DNA of 64,000 bases from Cryptomeria japonica (taxonomy: Eukaryota > Streptophyta > Pinopsida > Cupressales > Cupressaceae). The translations under genes and the position numbers were made by a program. Position 1 is the stretch's first letter; the number at the start of each line of letters is the position of its first letter. The notes under the pieces are model-generated. The model did no database searches, was not told the DNA's origin, and worked only from the letters and a program-made list of their open reading frames with translations. This document shows positions 33,476 through 45,568 of the stretch, piece by piece. The stretch covers positions 156,067,954-156,131,953 of the forward strand of contig NC_081405.1 of the NCBI RefSeq assembly GCF_030272615.1, in the 5' to 3' direction.

Positions 33476-34863
33476 GCGATTGAATCATTGCATCAGGAAG
33501 AGCTTAAAGCTTACTCTAGGTGAGTTATTCGAGATAAATATTAGTTTTTATAAAGAAGATTTTTCTTGTTAGTTTTGGGTAATTGAGGTTTTATGCGATT
33601 TATTATTAATTGGACATTGTATCTCATCAGATGGTGGATGGAGTCTCGTTTGTCTGAATTGAAATTTGATCATCATTGTCATGTAGAATATTTTTTATGG
33701 CATGTATAATTTGTGAGGATGAGAGGTATTCCACATTTAGGTTTGGCCTAGCAAAGTTCTCTGCGATTACAACATATTTAGATGATATATACAACACATA
33801 TGGAAAAATTGATGAGTTGAAACTGCTCACAGAGGCCATTAAGAAGTAAGTGTTAAATCATAGTTTGTGTAGTTATATCTAATAATACATTTATATGTGA
33901 TTATACTAATCATAGTCTTCTATGTGTCTCTTAGGTGGGATCCAACTTCTATAGACAGCCTTCCTGAATATATTAAAATTGTATATATGGAATTGTATGA
34001 CACTGTCAATGAAATGGATCGAGAAGTTGAATTGATTCAAGGCCGAAGCACTTTCATCCCCTCTAAAGATGCTGTATGAATATGATTTTTGTTATTTTAG
34101 AATGAAATTTATGTTTTCATAAAATAAATGTTTTATTTATGCTATTGTTTTTCTTAAAATATTATCAAATTTACTTAATGCTTTGAAATTTTCTTGTGGT
34201 GTTTGTATACTTATTAAAGTTATAAATCTTTGGAGAATTACAATGGGCCTAAATTTAGTTTTGTACTTTCTAATACAACCATATGTATATTGTTGTTTCT
34301 GATTCAAGCCTATTTCTTGTTTATGTAGTGGGAAGCTTATATAGATGCAATGATGCAAGAAGTTGAGTGGCTTACTAAAAGGCATATGCCAAATTTGGTA
34401 GAACACATTGGGAATGGAAAAGTTAGTTCAGGGACTCGTGCAACTACTTTGCAACCTATATTAACAATAGATGGGATTATTTCAAAAACCATTCTTCAAA
34501 AAATTGGCTATCTATCAAGGTTCAATGATATTTTATGCTTGAGCCTTCGATTAAGAGGTGAAATAAAATCATTCAAGGTATGTTATAATGTTTATTAATG
34601 ATATTCTATGTATACTAATAAAAAGTAAAAAAATGAGTTTAATGTAAGAAATGGCTTATTTATTTGATTATGAACTTCAATCCTTTGTTGTGAAGGGTGA
34701 GGTTGATCAAGGAGAAACAAATTCATCCATAGCATGCTACATGAGAGATAATCCAAGATCTATAGAAGAGGATGCACTAAATTATGTAGAGAGTTTATTA
34801 GATGAACAAATCAAAGAATTAAATTGGGAGTACTTGAAAAATGATAGTGTTCCAACTTCTAGC

Positions 34864-34926
34864 AAGGATTACGCTTATGACATCACAAGAGGTTCAATAA
34901 GGATTACGCTTATGGCATCACAAGAG
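34864..34926 (+). repeat. 35-bp tandem duplication in the last terpene synthase exon
   Basis: AAGGATTACGCTTATG plus the following bases up to ACAAGAG occur at 34864-34891 and again at 34899-34926 with one mismatch (period 35). The repeat shifts the frame and creates a stop at about 34930. Confidence 0.88.
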
Positions 34927-35002
34927 AAATAGTTTTAGTATTTCGAATGAAGACATACAAAATCATGTAATTCAAATCCTTATTGAACCTATAACCATGT
35001 AA

Positions 35003-38000
35003 CCATTAATATAGTTTTACAATGTATACATTAATAAACAAATCTTTTTTATTGAATTAAGAGATATTTTATAATGTTTAATTTATGCTCAAATTTCATT
35101 AAAAAATGAGAGTTTATTTCTAATGATAGTCTATATAATGGTTCTAAGGAGAATTTTATTGATCCATGTTAAAATTTTATAGTATACTTAGGAAAATATT
35201 TTTCTTTGGTTACAAATCAAGATTATGTAATCCCTAATAGAACTAATTTATACTAGGAAAGTTCTTTAATGGGATATTTTGGTGTATTCAGAAAATCCTA
35301 TTCAATCCTTTGAGTAAATACAATTATTGTATAATCTTGTGTAAAATTTTAATTGCATTTTGTAACTTTAAGAGAATAAAATCCCTTTCATATAAATATA
35401 GGATAGTTAAATGAATAAATATCACATATATGCTACATATAATTAATTAATAATAGATGATAATTGATAATTTAAAACATTATATTAAGAATTAAACAAA
35501 AAAGGATAATAAATTCATCTATTGAAATTATGATGAAGAATAAGCTATGGTTTTTCTTAGAATTTAATCATTTATGATGACACCATAAATCATATACAAC
35601 AATAATATCACACAATTTTTTTTATATATAGTCATTGGAAGAAATTAAAGGCTACAAGGTCGCCTACTATTCAAGCAACCAAATATTGTTGTAACTAATT
35701 TTTGGGTCATCACATCACCTTACTAGTTGATATACGAAAACTCAATGAATTTTTGTGTTAATGCCCCATGGTGCAAGTCAAATATAATATAATAAAATTG
35801 AACATCAATCAAATAAAACATGAAAATAGACATTTAATCAAGGTCCAAGGAACTCAAATCATGAACAACTAAGATTCACCTCTCAAGTTCAAGAATGGAT
35901 AATATTCGCAAAGGAACCTCATTTTTTGCTCATTTCCAACTTTTTTGATTTATGGATTTTCTTGACTGAGGGAAGGACAATGTTGTCTTTGTCTATATGT
36001 CTATGATGAATATCTAGTAGAAAAAATGGTTTTGATGTGATTATTTTATGTTTCTAAAAATTAAAATTGAAAAATACAATACAATTATGTTTTCATTTTT
36101 GTATTTTCATATTTAGTTTTTAAAACACAAAATAGTCACATCTAAACTATTATGTCTACTAGATAGCCACTTCTAAAATGGATGACTTGTTCAAATTGAT
36201 TTGATGGAATATTTGCATGAATGTGGTCTATGTGTGGATGTAGAGAAGGTGGTAACAGAAACATTGAAACATCCACCCAATATCGATCATACCAAGCCTA
36301 TACTTCAAACTTTGATGCTTGACTCTATCATTGGGGTTTAGATTATTATAAACTCTGATTTTCCTAACTTCTACCTAGTCCTCATACATTGGTGAAATCA
36401 ATTCATTCATTGTCTTGATGGGTTTGATGGGAGAAATGCTGACATATCAAGAAACTCATTTGGATAAAATTATCGTTCCAACGAGGTTGCTCATGTTCTC
36501 TGTATACCATAGTTGTTTTCTACACACAATTATCACCCATTGCCACACCACATTCATCAATTCCAATGCAATCCACAAGTGAGTGTGCATCAAGGCCATC
36601 ATGAAGGTACCTAAATGTTTGTATACATACCTTGAAATCCTATATTAGAACCTCTAAAACATGTTTTAACTATATATCTATATTCATTCCAATTCAATTT
36701 GCAAAATACAATGAAGTAGGGAATGTTGTCAGTGCAGATAATATGGAAATGCATAATGGTAGTGAAGATTTTGGCCTATACCACCATAGGAAACTATTTT
36801 GTCATCGGATTGTTGTTGGGTATGAGATTCACCTCACAAGTTCAAGAATGAATTGGGTGATAATGTTAGCATAAGATGTGATGTTGAAAATGAATTGAGA
36901 GGGATGCCTTAAATAGGGATTTCACAATTTAAATTTTCTTTAGACCGACTTATATTTGGTATATTTTTACATAGAGATAGATTAGAGTAGGGTAAGACTA
37001 CTAAATTATCTTCTCATAATTCAAGGAAAAAATTTTAGACTGAGGGGAGCGGATCATCTTGGTTCTAATAGCTTTATCCTAAATTTCTAGGCATGCAAGA
37101 TAATGGGGTTCTAAAGCTAATTTCAGCTCAATAGATCAAACCATGATTTTTAGATATATAAAATATGTTTTGATAGTTGTAATTGGGGTAGGATTAAGGA
37201 TAAATCAGGATAATAAAAGATAAAGGGCACACCTAGATTTAAGGGCCCAAATAAGAGTGTGATGATGTAATAAAGTGGAATAAGACTCATATTAAATTAA
37301 ATTTTAATTAATTATAATAAAAGTCCTATAATGCATAGAGGAATAGAAAGTACTAAAATAAGTGCTAGGAGAGTGTGAAATTGGACACACTAATAAAGGT
37401 AGACATCCAGTTAATAGAGTTCCTATTAGTTTATCTTCATTTTTTTTCTCTTCTTTCGATCCAATATTGATTAAAATTTAAAAATTTTGTCCCTAAAAAT
37501 AACCCCAATAGAACCTAACTAGGTTCCTAGGAACATAACTAATCTTAGCAATAAATTTGAATGATTATAGACCAGATTTATTTTCCCAAAGGATTTTTGC
37601 TAGTTGTAGTCTATAACCCTAGATTGAGTCTTATTTAGATGGCAATCAAATGTATTCTAGATCTAATCTAAGCACATAATCAGAAAGAAAAAATTGTACA
37701 CATTATTAGGGCAATAATAGATCTCTTTATATTGATATATTAATATGAAATTCACATTCCTTATATATATCCTTTATGTTCTATCTCTACTTCTCTATTC
37801 TATCCTTATCTTTGGTCACCTAGGTCACTTAGTGACTAGATATCCTATCTATACCTATATCTCCTATTAGAGACACAAACCTTAAATGATCTCTTTATAA
37901 AATAAATTATCTACTAATCTATCTATTCTACAACTTTCTTATCAAATTACTCACTTATATCTTCAGACCAGTGCCTATATCCTATTTTCTAGTCAATCGT

Positions 38001-38920
38001 TACTTCAAAATGTACATAAACCTTTATAGTTTATATGTCTGAGTTATTTTTCCTCACCTTAAATTTTGCAGGCCAACTCATATAGATTTTGCAATTTAAA
38101 TTTCCATGCAATAATGTAATCATATCATCCGTCTCTTTGATATCAAAATCAAATGATAAAACTATGACATCGGTTTCATAATAGAATTCAACTTAGATAC
38201 CAGAAAAATGATTGAACAAAAGTTTATTACCTAAACGCATCAATATTATTTATCTAATAGTTTGTCTTGTACCTCTATAGTGTACCATCTTATTTTAATT
38301 TCTTGAGCATCCACTTGTAGATAATGAGCTATCTACCTTCAAATAGATCAACCAAATCTAAATTTTTACATTATTTTAATATCATGATATGCTCATTCAT
38401 GGTATTTATCTAATATTTTCTCTCTTTATATAAGAGATCTTTACTTAGAGACTTTGGTTGATCATTAGTACAAGTTAGAGAATAAATGCATTAAAATTTT
38501 GGTAGACTATATCTTTCAAATAACTCATATTTTGCAAACCATCTCACAAATATGAATGAATAACTTGTTGTATCCACAACCTATTATTCTTTAAAATTCA
38601 CAATATTTATGCTAAAATTATCAAGAATGACATTGTCATGTGCCATTATTTTTTAATTTGTAAGTGAATCTTATTTCTTTAATATATATTGAAAATAAGT
38701 GAAATTTATGGTCAACCCCATGGTAGCTTATGGATCTCCATTAACCAAAGAAAACTTATACGAAAGAAAGAAGGAATATAAATGTTATGAAGCTAGATAA
38801 TTTATTAGGTGCCTAAAAAGTGGTATAATTTACAACAATAAAACCTTTCATATAAATACATGGATAAAACCCTAATACATACTAATTTTGTAAGAAAATG
38901 TATTAATTATATGATGTAAG
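35003..38920. other. Non-coding AT-rich 3' flank
   Basis: About 3.9 kb after the terpene synthase stop. No gene, RNA gene or element ends were recognised apart from the foldback at 36011-36165. Open frames are short and unlike any family I know. Confidence 0.6.
36011..36165. repeat. Imperfect foldback (inverted repeat) of 155 bp
   Basis: Arms 36011-36079 and 36099-36165 are reverse complements over nearly their whole length. For example, TATCTAGTAG pairs with CTACTAGATA, and GATGTGATTATTTT pairs with AAAATAGTCACATC with one mismatch. A loop of about 19 bases separates them. It could be a short MITE-like foldback or a small-RNA precursor. No clear flanking duplication is seen. Confidence 0.8.
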
Positions 38921-38924
38921 AGCA

Positions 38925-39980
38925 TAGAGAGAAGGAGGAAGGTAGAGGTAGAAAGATGTGAGAAAAAGAGTAGAGAGAAAAGGAGGGAGGGAAGGATATG
39001 TAGAGAATGAGAGATAGAGATAGAGAGAGGTGATAAAATGAGTAAAGAGAGATGGACAAAGAGGGAGAGGTAGGTAGATAGAGTTAAGATTAGAGGTAGG
39101 AATGGATGGAGAGAAAGAGGAGAAGACATGTAGAGAGATAGAGATAAGATAATTGAGAGAAATAATATAGAGGGAAGGTTGGAGGGAAGGAGAGGTAGGT
39201 AGAGAGAGGGTGTGTTGGAGAGAGGGAGGGAAAGATCAATAGACAATAATGAGGTAAATATGGAGTGAGATAAATATAGGTAGAGAGAGGTAAGATAAAG
39301 AGTAGAGAAGGAAAGATGAAGGGAGGGGCAAGATAGAAGAGAGAGAGAGGGTGCATTAGAGGGAGGAAGGGATAGGCAAAGGGAAATGTGGGTAGACATA
39401 GAAGTGAGATAAAAATGGAGTGAGATATATATATAGGTAGAGAGGTAATAAAAAGAGTAGGGAAGGAAGAATAAAGGGAGATTTAGAGATCTAAATAGTA
39501 GATAGCAAACAAAAAAGAGAGGGGGACTTGGAGAGATGGAGAGGGATAGAAAGAGAAAGGGATGGATATTTGGAGGGTTGGACATAGGGAGGGGATATAC
39601 ATTAAGAGAGGGAGTGGTAAGAAAATGGGTATATGGGGAAGGAGACAAGGGAGGAGAGGTGACAAATAGATAGATAAATAAAGAGAGTTAACAACAGCTA
39701 TAGAGAGGATAGGAGGGAGAGAGGGAGATATAGAGGTAGAGAGTGAGAGAGGGATAAATAGAGATAAAGAAAAGAGTATAGAGAGAGAGAGTTATATAGA
39801 GATAGAGATAGATAAAAAAGTGAGAAAAGGGGCAGAGAAGGAGAGATAGGAAAGGGGGATATAGAGATAGAGAGTTAGAGAGAGTTAGAGAGAGTTAGAG
39901 AGATAGAGAGGGAGAGAAAGGGAGATAGAGAGGTGAGAAAAAGAGTAGAGAGAGAGATATGAGAGAATAAGAGTGGAGAG
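38925..39980. repeat. Purine-rich (GAGA/GATA) microsatellite, ~1 kb
   Basis: The plus strand is almost only G and A, with interspersed T, in degenerate units of GAGAGA, GATAGA, GGGAGG and GTTAGAGAGA. There is a short perfect run of GAGAGTTA-type units near 39868-39900. A 258-codon Leu/Ser/Pro-rich frame on the minus strand is a composition artefact. Confidence 0.9.
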
Positions 39981-42900
39981 AGATTGTTTTTATTGCTGTG
40001 AAGGAAGATGTGAAGATGATGACAATGAGGAGATTGTCTTTGTTGTTGTGAAGGAAGATTTGACTAATGAAAATGCTTTGGTATCTCAGTTTGACTCTAG
40101 TGATGAGTGGATAATAGATAGTGGTTGTTCACATCACATGGCCGGTGATAAGAACAAATTCATATCCTTTGAAGAATTTGATGGCGGTGTGGTAAGATTT
40201 GGTAATAACTCACCATGCATGGTAAAAGGTAAAGGATCTATTTTACTGAATGGTAAGAGTAATGCGGATTATGTTTATTTGGTTGAAGGCTTAAAACATA
40301 ACTTGCTGAGTGTTGGACAACTTAATGATAAAGGATATCACCTTGAGTTTAAAAAAGGAGTGTGTAGGATCATGGGATGCAATGGAGATTTGATTGCTAC
40401 TGGTAAACAGAATAGAGGTACTCTTTTTCATCTGAATACTAATGTGAATAGTTGTTTGGTGGCTAAAATTGAAGATAGTTGGTTGTGGCACAAAAGGTTC
40501 TGTCATGTCAACTTTGATAATTTGATAAAGGTCAAAAAATCAAGTATGGTGAAAGGTATGCCCCAACTTGTCAAACTAGATAATGTGTTATGTAAAGATT
40601 GTTAGATGGGTAAGATGACTTCGACATATTTTAAGAGTAAATCTTTTTCTTCAAAGAATATTCTTGATTTAGTGCATACTGATCTATGTGGTCCTATGAG
40701 GATTAGAAGTTATTATGGTGATAGGTATTTTATGATTTTCACTAATGATTTTTCAAGGATGATGTACGTAACTTTCTTGAAGGAGAAATATAAGGAATTT
40801 GGCAAATTCAAGATCTTTAAAGCCCTAGTTGAAAAGGAAACCGACAAGAATATGAAGTGCTTAAGATATGACCGGTGTGAAGAATTTACTTCTGGTGAGT
40901 TTACTTGGTATTGTGAAGAACATGGAATAAAGAGACAAATGTCAACACCTAGGACTCCACAACAGATTGTCATTGTAGAGAGAAGAAACAGAACAATAGT
41001 AGAAGTTGCTAGAACAATGTTGATTTAAGGAGATGTTCCAAACTTTTTTTGGAGAGAAGTAGTTAGCACTATTGTTTATACTTTAAACCGGGTTCTTGTG
41101 AAGAAAGGTAATGATAAAACAACTTATGAACTTTGGCATGGTAATATTCCTACTGTCAGCTAATTTAAAGTTTTTGGTAGTAGATGGTTTATTAAGAGAG
41201 ATGATTTTACTGGAAAGTTTGATGTGAAGAGTGATGAAGGGATATTTCTTGGATATTCTACCAAGAGTAAAGAATTCAAATGTTATAATAAAAGGACAAA
41301 GAAAATTGTTGAGAGTGTTAATGTTAAGATTGATGAATTTTCTGACAAACCTAATGAGTCCAATAGATCTAAACCTACTAATGATAAAGAAAAACTTGTG
41401 TATATTGAACCAGAAGTGCAGAAGGAAGATGAGCATAACAATGCTGAAATAGGAGCTCAATTGGTAAGCAATGAAGAAGACGATGAACATGAAGCAAAAA
41501 TAATTGCAGTGAAAATGGTAATCCCAAGATATGTAAGGCTAAATTATTCAGAAGACCAGATTATAGGTGACAAGAATGATGGTGTGTAGACAAGAAGAAA
41601 AATCAAAGAGAATTCCTATCTGATTTCAACTACTGAGCCGAAGAATGTTAGAGAAGCCTTGAAAGATGAAGATTGGTTGAATGCAATGAATGAAGAACTT
41701 GACCAGATTGAGAAGAATAACACATGATCTCTTGTTCCTAGACCAGAAGACAAAAATGTTATTGGGACAAAATGGGTATTTAGAAACAAACTTAATGAGG
41801 ATGGAGAAGTTGTAAGAAACAAGGCGTGGTTGGTTTGCAAAGGGTATGCACAAGAAGAAGGTAAAGACTATGGTGAAACCTTTGCATCGGTGGCAAGACT
41901 TGAAGGTGCTAGAATGTTGCTTGCCTTTGCCTCTTTCAAAGGTTTTAAGGTATATCAGATGGATGTTAAATCAGATTTTCTGAATGGTATCTTGGAATAA
42001 GAAGTATATATAGAACAACCAAATCGTTTTGCATTGAGTGAAGGTGAAAATATGGTTTGCAAACTACACAAGGCACTATATGGATTGAAGCAAGCTCCCA
42101 GATCATGGTTTAAAAGGTTGCATGCACATCTGATCAATATAGGATTTCGGAGAACCAGTGAAGACAATAATACATATTTGAAGACTCATGGAGACAAAAT
42201 GTTACTTTCTGAAGTTTTTGTTGATGATATAATATTTGGTGGAAATGATGACATGTGTATGTCTTTTGCAGATGAAATGAAGAAAGAAATTGAGATGTCT
42301 CTTATTGATGAGATAAAATTATTTATTGGTTTACAGATTCAACAACTAGAGTATGGAATATTTATCTGTCAGACTAAGTATGTAAAATAAGTCTTGAAGA
42401 CTTTTGGCATGGAAGATTGTAAACCAGTTGGTACTTCGATGGTGACAGGTTGTAAATTGTCAAAACAAGATGATTAACCATCTATGTATGAGAAAGAATA
42501 TAGGTCTATGATTGGAAAGTTGCATTATGTTGTTCATAGTAGATCGAATATTGCACATGCTGTTGGATTGGTTGCAAGATTTCAGAAAGATCCTAAGGAG
42601 ACACACATGGTAACGGTAAAAAAGATATTTAGGTATTTGAAAGGAGCTGTTGATTATGGTTTATGGTATCCTTACAATGATAATTTAAAAAAAAAAGTTT
42701 TCACAGATGTAGACTGGGCTGGAAATGTTGATGACCAGAAAAGCACAACTGGTGGACCTTTCTTTATAGGAGAAAGATTGGTGTCCTGGATAAGCAAGAA
42801 ACAATCTTGTATTTCATAATCTAGTACTGAAGCAAAATATGTGGCAACATCAATGAATTGTACTTAGGCTATTTGGATGAGACATATTTTGGAATGTTTT

Positions 42901-43170
42901 AAGGAAGACATGTCTGAACCGGTGACTATTCATTGTGATAACACTAGTGCTATTAATATTTTAAAAAATCCTGTATTACATGCAAGAACAAAGCACATTG
43001 AGTTGAAGTATCACTTTCTAAGAGAAAGAGTACAGGAGAAGAAAGTAAAAATGGAGTATGTGTCTAGCAAAGAGAAGTGAGCAGATACATTCACTAAACC
43101 TTTGTCTAAGACAACCATTGAGTATCTAAGAGGTAGATTAGGGGTTGTAACCCTACACAAGATCAACTAA
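39980..43170 (+). pseudogene. Copia-2 pol polyprotein, N-terminally truncated
   Basis: The main frame runs from about 40030 to the TAA near 43168. It is undisturbed by frameshifts but carries at least ten in-frame stops (among them 40603, 41026, 41587, 42388, 42817, 43078). Domains: protease (WIIDSGCSHHMAGD), GAG-pre-integrase (WHKRFCHVNFD), integrase (LVHTDLCGPM), reverse transcriptase (QMDVKSDFLNG, FVDDIIFG) and RNase H (CDNTSAIN). At the extreme start, a 50-base unit is tandemly duplicated (39980-40029 and 40030 onward), shifting the first copy out of frame. Confidence 0.9.
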
Positions 43171-43499
43171 GATGCTAGTGATGCATCAATACGGTGAATT
43201 CATTGAATATATTTCAATTTTGGATTGATGTGAAGTGAGCTACTCCTTAGGGGGAGTAGCTATGATGAGATGAACAGATATGGCAATAGTAGAGATGAAG
43301 ATAGAAGAGGTAATTTGCACCTTTGGAATTATTGTCAATGGGGGAGGATAATTAGTTGAATATCGGATATAAGAAGAAGAACTAGATAACTGGCACAAGA
43401 GGAGATGTTGAGAAGGACGAGAAAGTATAGAACATATTAGTTCAGTTCAGCATGATGAGGTTTTTCAGTGTTTTCACTAATGCCAAAGGGGGAGACTAT

Positions 43500-44968
43500 T
43501 GACATATTGGCATAACTGTTGATGATATTGATGAACTGGTACAAGGACTATTGGTGATGATATAGTTGAGATGTCATTTGATGACTTGATGATCCGTTTG
43601 TATTGTCATTGATGAAAACTATGGCTATATTGCTCTATCATGTTATCTAAGTCGTCTATCATTGACCAAAAAGCTATGTAATGGATTTGACAATTAACTG
43701 GCAAATAGGACTTTAACTAGTAAATGTGAAACTGTTTTATGCTTAAGTAATTGGATCTTGAGATTAATAAAGAATTTGGTGTTTCCATTTGGAATATGTG
43801 TTGGTAACATTGTAATGAGGTTTTGACCGGAACCGTATCATGTTTTGGCCATCGAAAGTCATGTTTGTAATTGACTGATGTATTTTCTGTAGGGTTTTAG
43901 TAGGGTTTAAGAACCGGTATTCAAATATCATAACCGATAATCATTTTGAGTTTGACAGTGTATTACATTATGTTTGTAAGTTGGTGATGACATGATAGAA
44001 ACTGCATGAAGTGTTTGAATGATGTTTTGGCGTGTTCAAAGATCGAATTTCTTGGGAATGAGCGAAGTGCTTAGTAGAATGAGCGAAGGGTTTGAAAGTG
44101 TATTAGATCGAGGTGTGGTGATCAATCAACGGTTGTAATTGATTTGTAATTAATTGTAATGATCCATATGATGATCTGTAATTATTTGTAAAGATCTATG
44201 ATGATCTATGATGTAAATCTTAGGGTTTTGTAACCAATTAAGTTGTAAAGTATATTTAGGGTAAGTCTATGAAGATTTACTATGTCAATGATCAAGAGCA
44301 AAGTGTGTGGTTGAACCAGTGTATGTATCTGCAAGAGAGAAGAAGATTGTAATAGAAAAGGATATGTACAAGCAAGAGTGATATTTTTAGATAATTCATC
44401 TGTTGTTCCCTAACAGTTGCAGTAGACTCAAAATCCCTTAATCGGTAGGCCTTGACAGGCCTAATTGTATAAATCCCTTAACTAGGTGACTCATTAGATT
44501 GGGTTCTAAATCATTTTACAAGGTTACTCCTAATAGATTAAAGCTCCTAATAGGGTAGAGGTAAATCCCTTAACCGGGGGAATCTGAATAGGGTCTTCTC
44601 CTAACCGGGCATATTTGTAAGCTCCTAATTGGGCTAGGCTCCTAACAAGGCGCATTTTGAAAGAGTGCAAAAATATTGTGGGTACCAATTCCCACTGTGG
44701 TTTTTTCCATTTGGTTTTCCATGTGAAAATCTTGCTGTTCATGTGTCACTTGATTTCTTATGTTTTGAGTTGATATCTTTCTATTGCATGCATGTTGATG
44801 AATACTTAGAAGAATAATTTGATGAATCAGATTAGCAATATGGTTTCAGTTATTACCAGTAATGTTTATGAGTTGTTTTGAAAGAAGTTTTTGGTGGTTG
44901 TTAAAGTTTTTAACTTTACTTTTATTACTGATTCACCCCCCGTCCCAGTAATAAACCGGTTCCTCACA
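43500..44968 (+). repeat. Copia-2 LTR
   Basis: Preceded by the polypurine tract CCAAAGGGGGAGA. Starts TGACATATTGGCATAAC and ends GGTTCCTCACA. It contains the palindrome array (44421-44645), a TGGGTACCAATTCCCACTGT block and a TTCACCCCCCGTCC stretch near the end, in the same order as the Copia-1 LTR. Confidence 0.85.
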
Positions 44969-44972
44969 AATT

Positions 44973-44983
44973 TGGTATCAGAG
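44973..44983 (+). other. Primer-site sequence directly after the Copia-2 LTR
   Basis: TGGTATCAGAG lies four bases past the LTR end. A primer site belongs after a 5' LTR, so this LTR is followed by the beginning of another internal region, only some 30 bases of which are recognisable. Confidence 0.75.
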
Positions 44984-45002
44984 AATTTAAGACTAGTCAA
45001 AT

Positions 45003-45556
45003 TATGTTTCAAGCATATTTCAACTCCATACTGGGAGCCTTGTCAAATCATCAGATTGGAGGTATCCTAAAAAGATTGAAAGCAATTGATTATGTTGGAA
45101 ATACAAATATTTTGGTCACACAATTCACTGCCTTGGTTATCTTACAAGGCTGGTTCTCAATTCTTGTATTCTCTCTTTCTTGTTTATACATTTTCAGCTT
45201 CATCATCAACAACAACATTAGCAACAAATTTTGTCTCTAGGTGAAGCAGTTATCCAATAGTGCACACATCAACATCATGCCACATCACCAGATTTTGTAG
45301 CGGAAATTTTGTAAAAGGTAGTTATATTTGAGTTTCCTTTCTTTTGGAATCTAAATAATGTTTCTCATATGATGTAGTTAAAGGTACCTAGAATATTCTC
45401 ATATAGGAAAATTAGATCTTGAAATGTTAGCAATTGGCTCGAGGCTTGTTTTGCTCCCTTCTTTTCTATAAAAGGGAATTCAAGGCCAATTGCAAGGGAT
45501 TCTAAAATCTTGAAGTCATGTAATCTGGGCAAGTAGAATAGTGTAATTTTAGTTTG
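45003..45556. other. Unassigned stretch with a TATA-like promoter remnant
   Basis: No coding region recognised. TCTATAAAAGGGAATTC near 45463 looks like an LTR-type promoter. The following sequence, up to the LINE target duplication, continues beyond the LINE at 46140. It may be a fragment of an LTR from an unidentified family. Confidence 0.35.
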
Positions 45557-45568
45557 AGAAATACAATT

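Larger units (their letters stand above)
14581..35002 (+). pseudogene. Gymnosperm-type (TPS-d) terpene synthase pseudogene, split by a nested LINE
   Basis: Exons by splice signals and family similarity: 14581-14834, ~15037-15199, 15290-15375, 15532-15692, 15831-15928, 16055-16103 plus 33476-33519, 33631-33845, 33935-34073, 34329-34577, ~34696-35002. Exon 1 encodes a Ser/Leu-rich plastid-type leader and RRTGKHYPNLW, the RR-x8-W motif of monoterpene synthases. Later exons hold [37 protein letters not shown] and YIDAMMQEVEWL. Disablements: TGA at 15108-15110; an apparent ~20-codon in-frame loss after QTEEE in exon 4; the 17.4-kb insertion in exon 6; a frameshift at a T-run (33690-33696); the metal-binding DDxxD reads DDIYN (33781-33795); a 35-bp duplication breaks the frame near the end, so the final ISNEDIQNHVIQ segment and stop (35000-35002) lie in another frame. 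The exact start of exon 2 is unresolved. Confidence 0.93.
39980..44968 (+). mobile_element. 5'-truncated Sirevirus-like copia (Copia-2)
   Basis: Lacks the 5' LTR and gag. It starts abruptly at the edge of the purine microsatellite, and continues with pol (to 43170), repeated polypurine tracts (43244, 43337, 43486) and a 1469-base LTR. It is related to Copia-1 by close protein similarity throughout pol and by LTR layout, but is a distinct subfamily. A primer-site sequence follows the LTR (44973), which is unexpected at a 3' end. Confidence 0.88.

Noticed and set aside
35003..38900. Search for a second host gene downstream of the terpene synthase
   Set aside because: Short frames such as 36632-36874 have no splice-linked partners or known domains.
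38872..39648. 258-codon open frame on the minus strand
   Set aside because: It is the complement of the purine microsatellite; the Leu/Ser/Pro/Tyr-rich product is a composition effect without domains.
39000..39960. Possible CRISPR-like or satellite array in the GAGA region
   Set aside because: Units are irregular and there are no constant repeats with unique spacers; it is a degenerate microsatellite.
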